Shown in pieces: positions 25,559-34,038 of a DNA stretch of 64,000 nucleotides. The stretch's first letter is position 1. Each line of letters begins with the position of its first letter. The DNA is from CAYNZP01 sp964401835 (GTDB lineage: Bacteria > Planctomycetota > Phycisphaerae > SM23-33): contig CAYNZP010000008.1 in assembly GCA_964401835.1 (NCBI GenBank), positions 1 through 64,000 of the forward strand. Direction: 5' to 3'. Position numbers and translations under genes: made by a program. The notes under the pieces are model-generated. The model saw nothing but the letters and a program-made list of their open reading frames with translations, was not told where the DNA came from and did not search any database.

Positions 25559-28528
25559 TTATTTTCCTGCCAGCTCCTTCATTACAACAGCATCACGAGC
25601 GGAAAGGTCTGGGTAGTCTGCATCGCTACCTACATCAGGGCGGCGCTTCCAACTTCTGGAGCAGCGAGGATATTTTTCTCGGGTATCGAAAACTTCGACT
25701 TCAACAACTTCGCCAGCCGGCAGGTCGCTTTCATGTTCGATTCGCACGTAACCGACTCCGAGCATATCTTCGAGTTCTTTGGAATATGTCTCGATCAACT
25801 GCACAACGCCATCCTTGTCTGATGCGACTTTAAAGACAGCCTCCGCGTCCAGCGGATTTTTCACACCGGCGTTTCGCAGTGCCTCAAGCTTGACCAGCCC
25901 AGCTTGGCGAAGGTCCAGCAGCCGATCCCAAACCCACATCGGGCCAGCCTGTAGTTCGTCTACAGAAAATTGTGCCAAATCCGGATTAACGGGCGTAAGT
26001 TCCTCAGCCATTTTCAACATGGCTTCGTCATATTCTGGCAATGATGCCAGATGAACACTGTGTGGCTCGGTTGCATCGCGGAATGGGATATGGTCCCACG
26101 CCTCTTCGCATGTATGGGGCAGTATCGGCGCCAGCAACTTAACCAGCGATACAAGAAGCTCATGAATAACTGTCTGGGTGGCACGGCGACGAATAGCGTC
26201 GGGCGATTCGCAGTACAGGCGGTCCTTGACAGCTGAGAGGTAAATGCTTGAAGCTTGGACCGTGCAGAATTCATAAATCAACCGTGTCGCACGGTGGAAC
26301 TCGTAGGCATCGAACGCAGCCCGCACATCACGAATCAGTCTGTGCAATTCCATCCGCATCCATTTGTCGATTGAATGGTCGGTCGGTTCCTCGCTGTGAT
26401 GGGCCGGATCGAAGTCGCCGCAGGAACCCATGCAGAAACGCAGCGTATTTCGGATTTTCCTGTAGGCATCTTCAGCCTGGCTAATGAGAGTCTCGCTGCA
26501 ACGAACATCGTCCTGATAGTTCTGGCTGGCCACCCACAGGCGGATAATATCGGCGCCACGTTTTCCAAGCTGCTCAATGATGTCAATGGTGTTACCGAGC
26601 GACTTGCTCATCTTCAGGCCTTCTTCGGTAACTACAAAACCGTGTGTCAAAACCGTCTTGAACGGGGCTTTGCCCTTGGTCCCTAGTGCTGGCAACATAG
26701 AAAGCTGGAACCAACCGCGGTGCTGATCCGAGCCTTCCAGGTAAAGATCGACAGGAATATCGTCAACCAATCCTCGCTGCAGCGCTACTGCATACCAACT
26801 CGAGCCGGACTCGAACCAGACATCGAAGATATCGCTGCCCTGAGTGAGTTTTTCGACGGCGAAATCCTCGGGATTTTCCAGGTCTTCGTCTTGAGCCGGG
26901 TTGTATTGGGCAAGAATCTCCTGGGCCGACTTGATGAACCATATATCGGAACCTTCCCGGCTAACCACATCGGCAACCGCACGCACGCTGGCGGGGGTAA
27001 GCAGGGGTTGTCCGGCTTCGTTGTAAAATGCCGGAATCGGCAGACCCCACGATCGCTGGCGGGAGATACACCAATCGGGGCGGCTTTCCAGCATGCCGGC
27101 GATTCGGTTTCTACCCCAGCCGGGGACAAAATTCACTCCGCCATCGTCATATTCCCGTCGGGCAGCTTCCATCGCCAGTTCGCGGAGGCTGTTTTCATTT
27201 CCGCTAAGCGGCTTATCGACCGCGATAAACCATTGTTCTGTGGCACGGAAGATTGTCGGGGTCTTGCTTCGCCAGTCGTGAGGGTAGGAGTGCGTTATCT
27301 TCTCTTCCAGCATCAGCAAGCCGACATTTTTCAGATACTCAATTATTTTTGGATTTGCATCCCAGACACTTTCGCCCTCAATCCATTGTGGAGCGGTCTC
27401 GTCAAAAGTGCCGTCAGGCCTGACGGGGCAATAGATTTCCAAGCCGTTCTTTAAACCTGTGCCATAGTCTTCCATGCCATGGCCGGGGGCAGTGTGAACC
27501 AAACCCGTGCCGTCTTCGGTCGTGACATAGTCAGCCAGTACTACCGGGCAAATCTTATCGGATATAAGCGGATGCTCGTATGTCAGGCCGGCATCGACCA
27601 TCTGTTGGCCGGTGACTGTCCCTAGAACTTCGTGAGACTTGAACCAATCCTCACGTTTTTTCTTTATTGCGGCCAAAAATGCTTCCAGGCGGGATTCGGC
27701 AATCACAAATGTCACGCTGCCGTCAGCAGTCTCGCTGTGAACGCATGAGTAATTAAAGTCCGGATGCACCGCGACCGCCAGGTTGGCTGGAAGCGTCCAG
27801 GGCGTGGTCGTCCATATCATAAGGCAGACCTTGTCGCCTTCCTTATGCGGGACAGATTCTGCGCCACTGGCGATGGGAAAATTCACATAAATGCTGGAGT
27901 CTGTCTTGTCGTGGTACTCGAGTTCGGCGTCAGCTAGGGCCGTTCGGTTTTCGATAGACCAATGGACAGGCTTAAGCTGTTTGTAAACGAGTTTCCTCTC
28001 AACCAGTTGTTCGAATACTTCCATCACAGCTGATTCATATTTTGGATTCATTGTGATGTACGGGTCGCCAAATTCACCAATCACGCCGAGTTTCTGGAAT
28101 TGATCCGACTGAAGTTTGACGAATTTATCGGCATATGTGAAGCATCGCCCGCGGATATCGCTGGCAGACATGCTGATTGCCTTTTTACCGAGTTCTTCCA
28201 TGACCTTGGCCTCAATCGGCAGGCCGTGACAGTCCCAGCCGGGAATATAGGGGGCATCGAAGCCGGTCATGTTCTTAATGCGAATAACCATATCCTTGAG
28301 CACCTTGTTAAGCGCGGTGCCCATGTGGATATTGCCGTTGGCATATGGTGGGCCGTCGTGGAGAACAAACCGCTCGCAACCGCTTCGGGCCGAGCGAACC
28401 TGCTCATAGAGCTTTTCATTATTCCACTTGCCCTGAATCTGGGGCTCTTTCTTTACGAGCCCAGCCCGCATATCAAATGAGGTTCTCGGAAGATTCAACG
28501 TGTCCTTGTAATTTTTCTTATCGCTCAT
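25559..28528 (-). CDS. ileS: Isoleucyl-tRNA synthetase with degenerate C-terminal zinc site
   Basis: 989 residues. It charges tRNA-Ile. The class I signatures are present: GNIHMG (65-70, the HIGH-type motif) and KMSKS (about 639). The long editing insertion CP1 includes TTPWTLPANLAVAVHP and GTGLVHTAPGHGMEDYG. The C-terminal region keeps the zinc-finger framework (YPRCSRSWKRRPDVGSDADY), but three of the four expected cysteines are replaced: S959, S976 and D979, leaving only C956. This looks like loss of zinc binding rather than truncation. The gene stands alone, with a MATE gene 118 bp upstream on the same strand. Confidence 0.97.
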   Translation of the reverse strand: MSDKKNYKDTLNLPRTSFDMRAGLVKKEPQIQGKWNNEKLYEQVRSARSGCERFVLHDGPPYANGNIHMGTALNKVLKDMVIRIKNMTGFDAPYIPGWDCHGLPIEAKVMEELGKKAISMSASDIRGRCFTYADKFVKLQSDQFQKLGVIGEFGDPYITMNPKYESAVMEVFEQLVERKLVYKQLKPVHWSIENRTALADAELEYHDKTDSSIYVNFPIASGAESVPHKEGDKVCLMIWTTTPWTLPANLAVAVHPDFNYSCVHSETADGSVTFVIAESRLEAFLAAIKKKREDWFKSHEVLGTVTGQQMVDAGLTYEHPLISDKICPVVLADYVTTEDGTGLVHTAPGHGMEDYGTGLKNGLEIYCPVRPDGTFDETAPQWIEGESVWDANPKIIEYLKNVGLLMLEEKITHSYPHDWRSKTPTIFRATEQWFIAVDKPLSGNENSLRELAMEAARREYDDGGVNFVPGWGRNRIAGMLESRPDWCISRQRSWGLPIPAFYNEAGQPLLTPASVRAVADVVSREGSDIWFIKSAQEILAQYNPAQDEDLENPEDFAVEKLTQGSDIFDVWFESGSSWYAVALQRGLVDDIPVDLYLEGSDQHRGWFQLSMLPALGTKGKAPFKTVLTHGFVVTEEGLKMSKSLGNTIDIIEQLGKRGADIIRLWVASQNYQDDVRCSETLISQAEDAYRKIRNTLRFCMGSCGDFDPAHHSEEPTDHSIDKWMRMELHRLIRDVRAAFDAYEFHRATRLIYEFCTVQASSIYLSAVKDRLYCESPDAIRRRATQTVIHELLVSLVKLLAPILPHTCEEAWDHIPFRDATEPHSVHLASLPEYDEAMLKMAEELTPVNPDLAQFSVDELQAGPMWVWDRLLDLRQAGLVKLEALRNAGVKNPLDAEAVFKVASDKDGVVQLIETYSKELEDMLGVGYVRIEHESDLPAGEVVEVEVFDTREKYPRCSRSWKRRPDVGSDADYPDLSARDAVVMKELAGK

Positions 28529-28646
28529 AATTTCTTATTTGCCTTTGCAGCACTAGCTAAGTGTTTCAATAAACAGCAATTCAACATCGAACAAGCCATT
28601 TTCGCTTTCGATTTCCGTATTTCCAGTGAAAATCCGATTTAAGCTA

Positions 28647-30074
28647 TTAATCCGCCTGTATTTTAGGTTTTCTTCCCAAAAGGTCTATCTTTCGCCACGC
28701 CCCGGATTCGAATCTCAATGCCATTATAATCCCGAAAAGAATCACATAAGCCGTCGCAGCCAGGTATGGCCCGACGCTCTCCAATTGCGGCAGCAGCCAG
28801 ACCATCGCGACCCCGCCGCCAATAAGTATGGTCCAGTTCAATGCAATCATTACGACCATCGGCCAAAGTGTATCTCCGGCACCCTTCAAGGCCCCGGAAA
28901 AAACTATGCCCATGGCGTCGAACAGTTGGAACACAGCTGCCAGTAGCATTATATTGCCACCGGCGGCAATGATCTGTCCCTGTATCTCGCTGTTGGTTTC
29001 GATTGATGCGCTTGAATGTGGCAAGTTAACAAATAACTCGACCATCTCGTGTCTGAATATCAGGAAAGCAAGCCCGCAGGCACTCATATAGGCCACCGCC
29101 GCAATTAACGCGGCGTGCGCCCGATGCCGCGCAAGATCCGGGCGCAGCTGGCCTATGCTCTTGCCTACGATGGCGGTTGTGGCAATGCTTATGCCAATGG
29201 CTGGCATAAATGAGAGGTGCATATATCGCACCGCTATCGCTGCTGCAGCCAAATGAACCGTGCCGAAATAACCAATCAAAAAAGCCGTAAATATGCTCCA
29301 ATTAAAAATGCTGCTGCAGAATTGAACACCTGCCGGCCAGCCGATCCGGACGATGTCTTTACATTGTTTTAAACTTGCAGCCAGTATGCTGCGGGAACCG
29401 TATTGTTCATGAATTTTGTGGGAAAGGAAAAACGACAAGAGTATCCCAAGCTGTAATGCCCAACTGATGACCGTCCCAATTGCCGCACCCTCAAGCCCAA
29501 GCTTTGGGAAGCCATACATTCCAAAAATCAGAACATAATTGGCGATAATATTAAAACCGTTAGCAGAAACCGAAGCAATGAAGACAACTTTAGGCTTATG
29601 GATACCATAGAAAAACTGCTCCAGTACCCGCGAAGGCAGCGTCAGGATCGCCGCTGCTACCATATAGCGAAAATAAAGTACTTCGAGATTCTGGACAATG
29701 CTTTCATGGCCAATAAGCTTAAAAAGAGGGCCCGCAAATATAACGGCGGACATTATTATTGCAGCAAATATGCTCGCCAGGAAAATTCCAGCCCAGGCAT
29801 ATTGGCCGGTTCTTTTCTGCCGGCCGGCACCAAAGTTCTGGCTGACATATGTGCTCACTACACCAAGCACGCCCATAGCAAAGCTTTCAGGGACGAAGGC
29901 GATCAATGCCCCGACCGATTGTGCGGCAATTGTCGAAGGCCCCAGCCGTGAAACCATCAGGCCGTCGACGAACTGAGTTATTGGCCGGCTAAGCATGCTC
30001 AAACTTGCCGGCCAACTCATTTTGAGAACTTCGCCCAAACCCCAAAGCGGTTTGTCGTTTCGTAAATCCTTCAT
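28647..30074 (-). CDS. MATE family efflux transporter
   Basis: 475 residues from the ATG at 30074; a TTG at 30089 would add five residues and has no better ribosome-binding site. Two bundles of six hydrophobic helices are visible, with MATE-type signatures MSWPASLSMLSRPITQFVDG near the start and FEQFF-like RVLEQFFYGIHKPK at about 155. It should export drugs or metabolites in exchange for Na+ or H+. Substrate unknown. It lies upstream of ileS on the same strand and is divergent from the MBL hydrolase. Confidence 0.9.
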   Translation of the reverse strand: MKDLRNDKPLWGLGEVLKMSWPASLSMLSRPITQFVDGLMVSRLGPSTIAAQSVGALIAFVPESFAMGVLGVVSTYVSQNFGAGRQKRTGQYAWAGIFLASIFAAIIMSAVIFAGPLFKLIGHESIVQNLEVLYFRYMVAAAILTLPSRVLEQFFYGIHKPKVVFIASVSANGFNIIANYVLIFGMYGFPKLGLEGAAIGTVISWALQLGILLSFFLSHKIHEQYGSRSILAASLKQCKDIVRIGWPAGVQFCSSIFNWSIFTAFLIGYFGTVHLAAAAIAVRYMHLSFMPAIGISIATTAIVGKSIGQLRPDLARHRAHAALIAAVAYMSACGLAFLIFRHEMVELFVNLPHSSASIETNSEIQGQIIAAGGNIMLLAAVFQLFDAMGIVFSGALKGAGDTLWPMVVMIALNWTILIGGGVAMVWLLPQLESVGPYLAATAYVILFGIIMALRFESGAWRKIDLLGRKPKIQAD

Positions 30075-30230
30075 GCAGTTTCCAAACAAATGCCAATAAA
30101 TGCTTATTTTTCAAATAATTCCGTCGCAGACATATTCTATACCCACCGGAAATACCAATCTTTGCCTCAAGCAACTTACTTGTCAAGGCATAGAGCCTTT
30201 GCTAAGTATTTAAAAGCCGTTACGGAAAGC

Positions 30231-30259
30231 TTGACCAGCAGGGATAAGCCTCATAACAT
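30231..30259 (+). promoter_or_regulatory. Promoter of the MBL-fold hydrolase gene
   Basis: TTGACC (30231-30236) and TAACAT (30254-30259) have a 17-bp spacer, giving a start near 30266 and a leader of about 29 bases before the ATG at 30295. No strong Shine-Dalgarno site precedes that ATG. Confidence 0.4.
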
Positions 30260-30294
30260 GCTTCTTCTGTTAATTTTGACTTGGGTTAATTGTT

Positions 30295-31158
30295 ATGAAA
30301 ACTCGACCTTATCAACTATCCAAACTCGAATACGGCGGGCTGACGATTGCGGGCTACAGCGTAGCCGGCGAAGAGACTGTAATCGTCGTGCCAGAGCTTG
30401 ATTGCGCTTTCGATATAGGCAAATGCCCAAGGGAAGCGCTGACCGTTAATAACGTATTGATTTCACACAGCCATATGGACCATATTGCGGGCCTGCCGTA
30501 TTACTTCGCCCAGCGGGACTTTCAGGGCATAGAAAACGGCACAGCCGTCGTGCCTGAAAAACTGGTCGGACCCCTGGAAGAGCTAATGAGCGCCTGGGGC
30601 AGTGTGGAAGGCCACGTTCCGCCCTATAAATTCAAGGGCCTGAAGCCCGGCGATGAATATCAGATTCGACGCGATCTTGTCGCCAGAACCTTCCCTACAC
30701 GGCACACGCCTGGTTCTCTGGGCTTTTCTATTATCGAAGTTCGCAAGAAGCTTCGTAGCGAATTTGCGGGTTTAAGCAGCGACGAACTGGTCGCTCTCAA
30801 GAAAAAGGGCGAGGAGATTACCTATACCCTGGAACTGCCTTTAGTTGCTTACCTTGGAGATACGAGCAAGAGCAACTATTCAGATATTCCTTACGTCTGC
30901 GGGGCTAAGGTGTTATTGATCGAGTGCACTTTTTTCGATTCTGACCATATTAGCCGGGCCCGGGCTGGTAAGCATCTGCATGTAAACGACCTGCCGGAAG
31001 TTCTTGAGGGCATGCAGAACGAAAAAATCGTGCTCGTCCACCTGACGCGGCGAACAAATATGGGCGCTGCACGTAAAATACTCAGAAAAAAACTTTCCAA
31101 AGATATCCTGGACAGGATCACCTTCCTCATGAGCCGCAAGCACATGGAAGAAGACTGA
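30295..31158 (+). CDS. MBL-fold metallo-hydrolase, RNase Z-like
   Basis: 287 residues. The zinc-binding motif HSHMDH (58-63) lies in LISHSHMDHIAGLPYYF; RHTPGS (about 139) and LGDTS (about 185) fit further metal positions. The overall order resembles the ribonuclease Z/ElaC branch of metallo-beta-lactamase proteins, but it lacks the full RNase Z exosite and may be a different phosphodiesterase. Cytoplasmic, no signal peptide. The FKBP gene follows after about 50 bp on the same strand. Specific substrate unknown. Confidence 0.82.
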   Translation: MKTRPYQLSKLEYGGLTIAGYSVAGEETVIVVPELDCAFDIGKCPREALTVNNVLISHSHMDHIAGLPYYFAQRDFQGIENGTAVVPEKLVGPLEELMSAWGSVEGHVPPYKFKGLKPGDEYQIRRDLVARTFPTRHTPGSLGFSIIEVRKKLRSEFAGLSSDELVALKKKGEEITYTLELPLVAYLGDTSKSNYSDIPYVCGAKVLLIECTFFDSDHISRARAGKHLHVNDLPEVLEGMQNEKIVLVHLTRRTNMGAARKILRKKLSKDILDRITFLMSRKHMEED

Positions 31159-31210
31159 CCTTGTTATTAATGTAACTAATTTTGTACTAACAAAAGAAAG
31201 GTTGTTTGAG

Positions 31211-32014
31211 ATGAAATCGCTTATTTCAATTTTGCTGGTTCTTATGCTTTTATCCCCGGTCGTTGCCCAGCAGGATGAAGCAACCACTCAGCCTGCCGCA
31301 AAAGAAGCTGAGACGAAATATGAAAAAACATTAAAAACAGATGCGCAGAAATTGAGTTATACATTGGGGCTGGAAATAGCCTCAAGCCTTGCTCAGTTAC
31401 CAGTAGACATAGACCTGAACTCCTTTTTCCTCGGGATTACCGACGCGATGAAGGGTAATGAGATAGCAATTTCCCAGGAAGAAGCAATGAGAGTGCGTAT
31501 GCAACTGGCAGAAACCCTGCAAAAGAAGCGTGAAGAGCAACAAAAGGCCATCGAGGCGCTAGCCCAGAAGAACCTCGAGCAAGGCCAGGCTTTCCTTGCT
31601 GAAAACAAGAAGAAGGAAGGTATCGTTACAACAGAAAGCGGCCTGCAGTATGAAGTCCTTAAAGAAGGCAACGGCGAAAAACCCAAGTCCACCGACACCG
31701 TCAAGGTCCATTACCAGGGAACCTTAATTGACGGCACGGTATTCGATAGTTCGATAGAACGTGGCGAGCCGACAAGTTTTCCGGTAAATGGGGTTATCCC
31801 GGGCTGGAGCGAAGCTGTCCAATTGATGAATGTCGGAAGCAAATATCGACTGTTTGTCCCATCGGAACTGGCCTATAAGGAAAGAGGAGCGGGTATGTTA
31901 ATCGGCCCGAACGCAGCCCTGATTTTCGAGGTTGAGTTGCTGGAAATCGAAAAGTCTGATGCCGAAAACGCCGAAGCAGAAACTGCCGATACCGAAAGTA
32001 CCGAAACTGAATAA
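31211..32014 (+). CDS. Exported FKBP-type peptidyl-prolyl cis-trans isomerase
   Basis: 267 residues from the ATG at 31211, which AAAGAAAGG precedes by about 10 bases; a TTG at 31202 is too close to that site. The signal peptide is MKSLISILLVLMLLSPVVA, followed by QQDEA. The FKBP N-terminal dimerisation region (about 38-125, LSYTLGLEIASSL) is followed by a helical arm and the catalytic FKBP domain (about 140-250) with VKVHYQGTLIDGTVFDSS, GVIPGWSEAV and LAYKERGAG. The last 20 residues are an acidic Ala/Glu/Thr tail. It should assist folding of exported proteins in the periplasm. Confidence 0.92.
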   Translation: MKSLISILLVLMLLSPVVAQQDEATTQPAAKEAETKYEKTLKTDAQKLSYTLGLEIASSLAQLPVDIDLNSFFLGITDAMKGNEIAISQEEAMRVRMQLAETLQKKREEQQKAIEALAQKNLEQGQAFLAENKKKEGIVTTESGLQYEVLKEGNGEKPKSTDTVKVHYQGTLIDGTVFDSSIERGEPTSFPVNGVIPGWSEAVQLMNVGSKYRLFVPSELAYKERGAGMLIGPNAALIFEVELLEIEKSDAENAEAETADTESTETE

Positions 32015-32043
32015 GTTTTTTTGATATAGTTCAGTAAAAACCA

Positions 32044-32080
32044 ACCCCTGCCTGCTCTATTGCAGGCGGGGGTGTTTAAT
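32044..32080 (+). terminator. Probable terminator after the FKBP gene
   Basis: CCCCTGCCTGC (32045-32055) pairs with GCAGGCGGGGG (32062-32072) with one wobble pair and a 6-base loop, followed by a short T-rich tail TGTTTAATT. The tail is weak but the stem is strong. Confidence 0.6.
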
Positions 32081-32118
32081 TCTGATAATCTGCCCAGACA
32101 AGTATCGTTTTTTTTCAT

Positions 32119-32160
32119 TTCGGATTCGGCGAAGCTGTTTTAGCGTTTTCTTCGCAATAT
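32119..32160. repeat. 42-bp imperfect repeat, copy 1
   Basis: This begins TTCGGATTCGGCGAAGCT and ends TTCTTCGCAATAT, matching 32871-32912 base for base in length with about 8 differences (roughly 80% identity), same orientation. The pair brackets two small membrane-protein genes. Not recognised as any known element. Confidence 0.55.
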
Positions 32161-32206
32161 CCTCGTCATGAGTTTTGTCTATCCTCTCAAAGCATTGGAA
32201 AAGTTT

Positions 32207-32440
32207 TTAAGGAGCAGGTCTGTGTGTTTCTGTTTGATGGAGCGGAGGAAATTCTAGGTTTTCTTCAGTATCGCGATACCAAGCCCTACCTGTTTTTGTG
32301 TCTACCATGGTGACCGCTCCAGGCCCACCTACAATTTGATATCTTTGATATCGATTACTTAAAGAGAAGAGAGCAAAAGAAACACATAGGAGGCCTGCTA
32401 ATAAACAGCCGCCAATTATCCACGCTTGTTTATTTGTCAT
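32207..32440 (-). CDS. Small membrane protein of unknown function
   Basis: 77 residues. One N-terminal hydrophobic helix (about 7-28, WIIGGCLLAGLLCVSFALF) is followed by a polar tail of 48 residues including QIVGGPGAVTMVDTKTG and a proline-rich end. The ATG is preceded by AAAGG at 8 bases, supporting real translation. Predicted topology is inner membrane with the tail outside or a signal anchor. I do not recognise a family. It is the last of three consecutive small membrane genes on this strand. Confidence 0.5.
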   Translation of the reverse strand: MTNKQAWIIGGCLLAGLLCVSFALFSLSNRYQRYQIVGGPGAVTMVDTKTGRAWYRDTEENLEFPPLHQTETHRPAP

Positions 32441-32509
32441 TTTATTTACCTTTTAATTTGGAAGTTTCTGTTCTGTTTCTATATTTATGGCTTCCTCAAA
32501 ATCACCGCT

Positions 32510-32806
32510 CTACTTAGCGGCATTTATATTAGCAATAATTCGTATAATACAGCCCCCTATGATTAATCCTACCAACAAGCTTAAGGGTACAAGCCATAGC
32601 AAATGAATCTTGGCGAGGATGTTCACAAGAGTAATAATCAGGCACAAATAAAACCCCAATACACACAGTAACTCTGTAATCGCTCTTCCATGTTTGTAAG
32701 CTGGACTAATAATGTTAAAGACACCTTTAGTTAAATCTCTGAGAAATACAAAGGTCCAAATTAATGTATAGAAGCACACGATTGTCCATATTACCCATCC
32801 AAACAT
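32510..32806 (-). CDS. Small three-helix membrane protein of unknown function
   Basis: 98 residues with three hydrophobic segments (about 3-22, 46-63 and 70-92) linked by short polar loops such as RDLTKGVFNIISPAYKHGR. The ATG follows AAAGGATG with suitable spacing. No signal peptide beyond the first helix and no motif I recognise. It lies between two other small membrane genes in a repeat-rich accessory stretch, which suggests a lineage-specific function. Confidence 0.5.
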   Translation of the reverse strand: MFGWVIWTIVCFYTLIWTFVFLRDLTKGVFNIISPAYKHGRAITELLCVLGFYLCLIITLVNILAKIHLLWLVPLSLLVGLIIGGCIIRIIANINAAK

Positions 32807-32870
32807 TGTACATCCTTTGATTTTTGTCCCTTAATTACAAGTTACCCAGAAATATGTACTAAATTTAAAT

Positions 32871-32912
32871 TTCGAATACGACGAAGCTAATTCAGCGTTT
32901 TCTTCTCAACAT
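32871..32912. repeat. 42-bp imperfect repeat, copy 2
   Basis: Direct repeat of 32119-32160, with the shared cores CGAAGCT and AGCGTTTTCTTC conserved. It lies just downstream of the third small membrane gene, 752 bp from copy 1. Confidence 0.55.
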
Positions 32913-32951
32913 CGCAAACCTACCTAAAGCCAGCAGCGAAATTGTATTTCT

Positions 32952-33161
32952 TTAGTGCGTCCCCTTTGATTTCCCCAATATCAATCTCTTCACAAAAGGG
33001 AAGATTGCATATAAACAAACTACTGTCATCGCCATCAGGACGTAAAAAAGAATCTTGCCCCACCAAGTTTCCTGGGGAACAAACCATGCCGCAACCAATA
33101 TAATGATTAGCCAAACAATACCAGGCCACTTTGCTTCCGACGCATCATCCTTGCTCATCAT
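32952..33161 (-). CDS. Small two-helix membrane protein of unknown function
   Basis: 69 residues from the first ATG of an ATGATG pair at 33161; GAGAGG lies just upstream and suits either ATG. An upstream in-frame start at 33182 lacks a ribosome-binding site. Two hydrophobic helices (WPGIVWLIIILVAAWFV and ILFYVLMAMTVVCLYAIF) are followed by a basic C-terminus ending GKSKGTH. No known family recognised. First of three small membrane genes on this strand. Confidence 0.5.
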   Translation of the reverse strand: MMSKDDASEAKWPGIVWLIIILVAAWFVPQETWWGKILFYVLMAMTVVCLYAIFPFVKRLILGKSKGTH

Positions 33162-33243
33162 CGCACCTCTCAATGGCCACAAAATTGATTTGGTAAAATG
33201 CTATCCGTTTCTGTTTTGTAAATCACGAAAAATAGCCGGTAGG

Positions 33244-33351
33244 GCGAGCAATTTATTGCTCGCATGGGATTAAAGCCGTAGTGTGGGTGCTTGCACCCAC
33301 GAATTTCAACATTTTTCAATATTACTTGTTAGCGTGGGTGTAAACACCCAC
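33244..33351. repeat. Cluster of three short palindromes (REP-like)
   Basis: GCGAGCAA/TTGCTCGC with a 4-base loop (33244-33263), GTGGGTGC/GCACCCAC with a 2-base loop (33283-33300), and the related GTGGGTGT/ACACCCAC with a 2-base loop (33334-33351). The last two differ by one base pair per arm with compensating changes, so the stem rather than the sequence is kept. They are intergenic and reminiscent of REP elements. Confidence 0.6.
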
Positions 33352-33549
33352 CCTACAAAAATCCCAAAACTTTCGGCATAGCGTGCCAACCCAGTGGTGT
33401 TCTTCAATGTTGATTGATAGCGCACCGCGTTTAAATGCGATGCTAAAAAATTCAAAAAAACTTCTCTTGGCCTGGCTGAGAGTTAGGCTGGGCACTGCCA
33501 TTTTTTCTTACCGCTTTGCGCGAGAATTCGAGGTCATCGCATGTAATAC

Positions 33550-33567
33550 GGAAGGGCTGTGCCTTCC
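33550..33567. repeat. Isolated short palindrome
   Basis: GGAAGG (33550-33555) and CCTTCC (33562-33567) form a perfect 6-bp stem with loop GCTGTG. No T run follows, so it is not a terminator. It resembles the neighbouring palindromes in size. Confidence 0.5.
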
Positions 33568-33760
33568 AATCTGACGCCTGAGTGCTAAATGCTGAGGGCT
33601 TTTACAACCGAATAACCAGTCCACGGATTACACCGATTCACTGATTTACCGATTAACTATTTTGCCTAGACACCGGCCTTTAACTCAAAAAATGCCGTTT
33701 TCAGGCCCTGAAATCCTCAAGTCCCTTAATTGTCATTACTTACCTTTTTTAGAACTTGTC

Positions 33761-33850
33761 AGTTTTGGGCAGAACTGGGCACATTTGGGCAGAACTGGGC
33801 AGTATTGGGCAGAAACGGGTAGATTTGGGCAGTATTGGGCAGTTTCGGGC
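33761..33850. repeat. Nine tandem 10-bp repeats, consensus AGWAYTGGGC
   Basis: Nine consecutive 10-mers in exact register (for example AGTTTTGGGC, AGAACTGGGC, AGTATTGGGC and AGTTTCGGGC) keep GGG plus C, or once T, at the same position. The 10-bp period puts GGGC on one face of the helix. The array lies about 130 bp upstream of the dnaK promoter region. Because the unit is not a multiple of three and no ribosome-binding site precedes it, it is not coding. Confidence 0.8.
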
Positions 33851-33978
33851 AGGCCCGGTTTTACATGGAGTATGCTAATCTGCCAAAGAGGCCTTCAATT
33901 GCCAAAACTCAGCCGATATGGCACTTGCCCGGAAGTGCGATATTTTATTAACACCATTCAAATAAAGAAGTTAATGAC

Positions 33979-34038
33979 TTGGCATGGACATTGCTAATAA
34001 TATTGATGTGTTAAAGTACGAACAAATGTGAACATTTG
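33979..34038 (+). promoter_or_regulatory. Sigma-54-like promoter and palindrome upstream of dnaK
   Basis: TTGGCATGGACATTGCT (33979-33995) fits the -24/-12 sigma-54 pattern: GG at 33981-33982 and GC at 33993-33994 are exactly 10 bp apart, with TGGCAT in place of TGGCAC as the only major mismatch. A competing sigma-70 reading is TTGGCA with TATTGA at 34001-34006. A perfect palindrome CAAATGT-GA-ACATTTG lies at 34023-34038, downstream of either start. No CIRCE element was seen. Confidence 0.45.

Noticed and set aside
26720..27454. 244-codon plus-strand frame opposite ileS
   Set aside because: Antisense to the editing and catalytic regions of ileS; no independent support.
33383..33574. 63-codon frame in the region before dnaK
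   Set aside because: No start signal, no family character, surrounded by palindromes; treated as non-coding.
33761..33850. Possible CRISPR array
   Set aside because: Unit is 10 bp with no unique spacers, and there are no cas genes in the window.
33662..33997. 111-codon frame across the 10-bp tandem repeats
   Set aside because: No ribosome-binding site, and its repetitive GQNWAHLGRTGQYWAETG-like sequence is just the 10-bp DNA repeat read in rotating phase.
34023..34038. CIRCE heat-shock element before dnaK
   Set aside because: The palindrome CAAATGT-GA-ACATTTG does not match the CIRCE core TTAGCACTC-N9-GAGTGCTAA.
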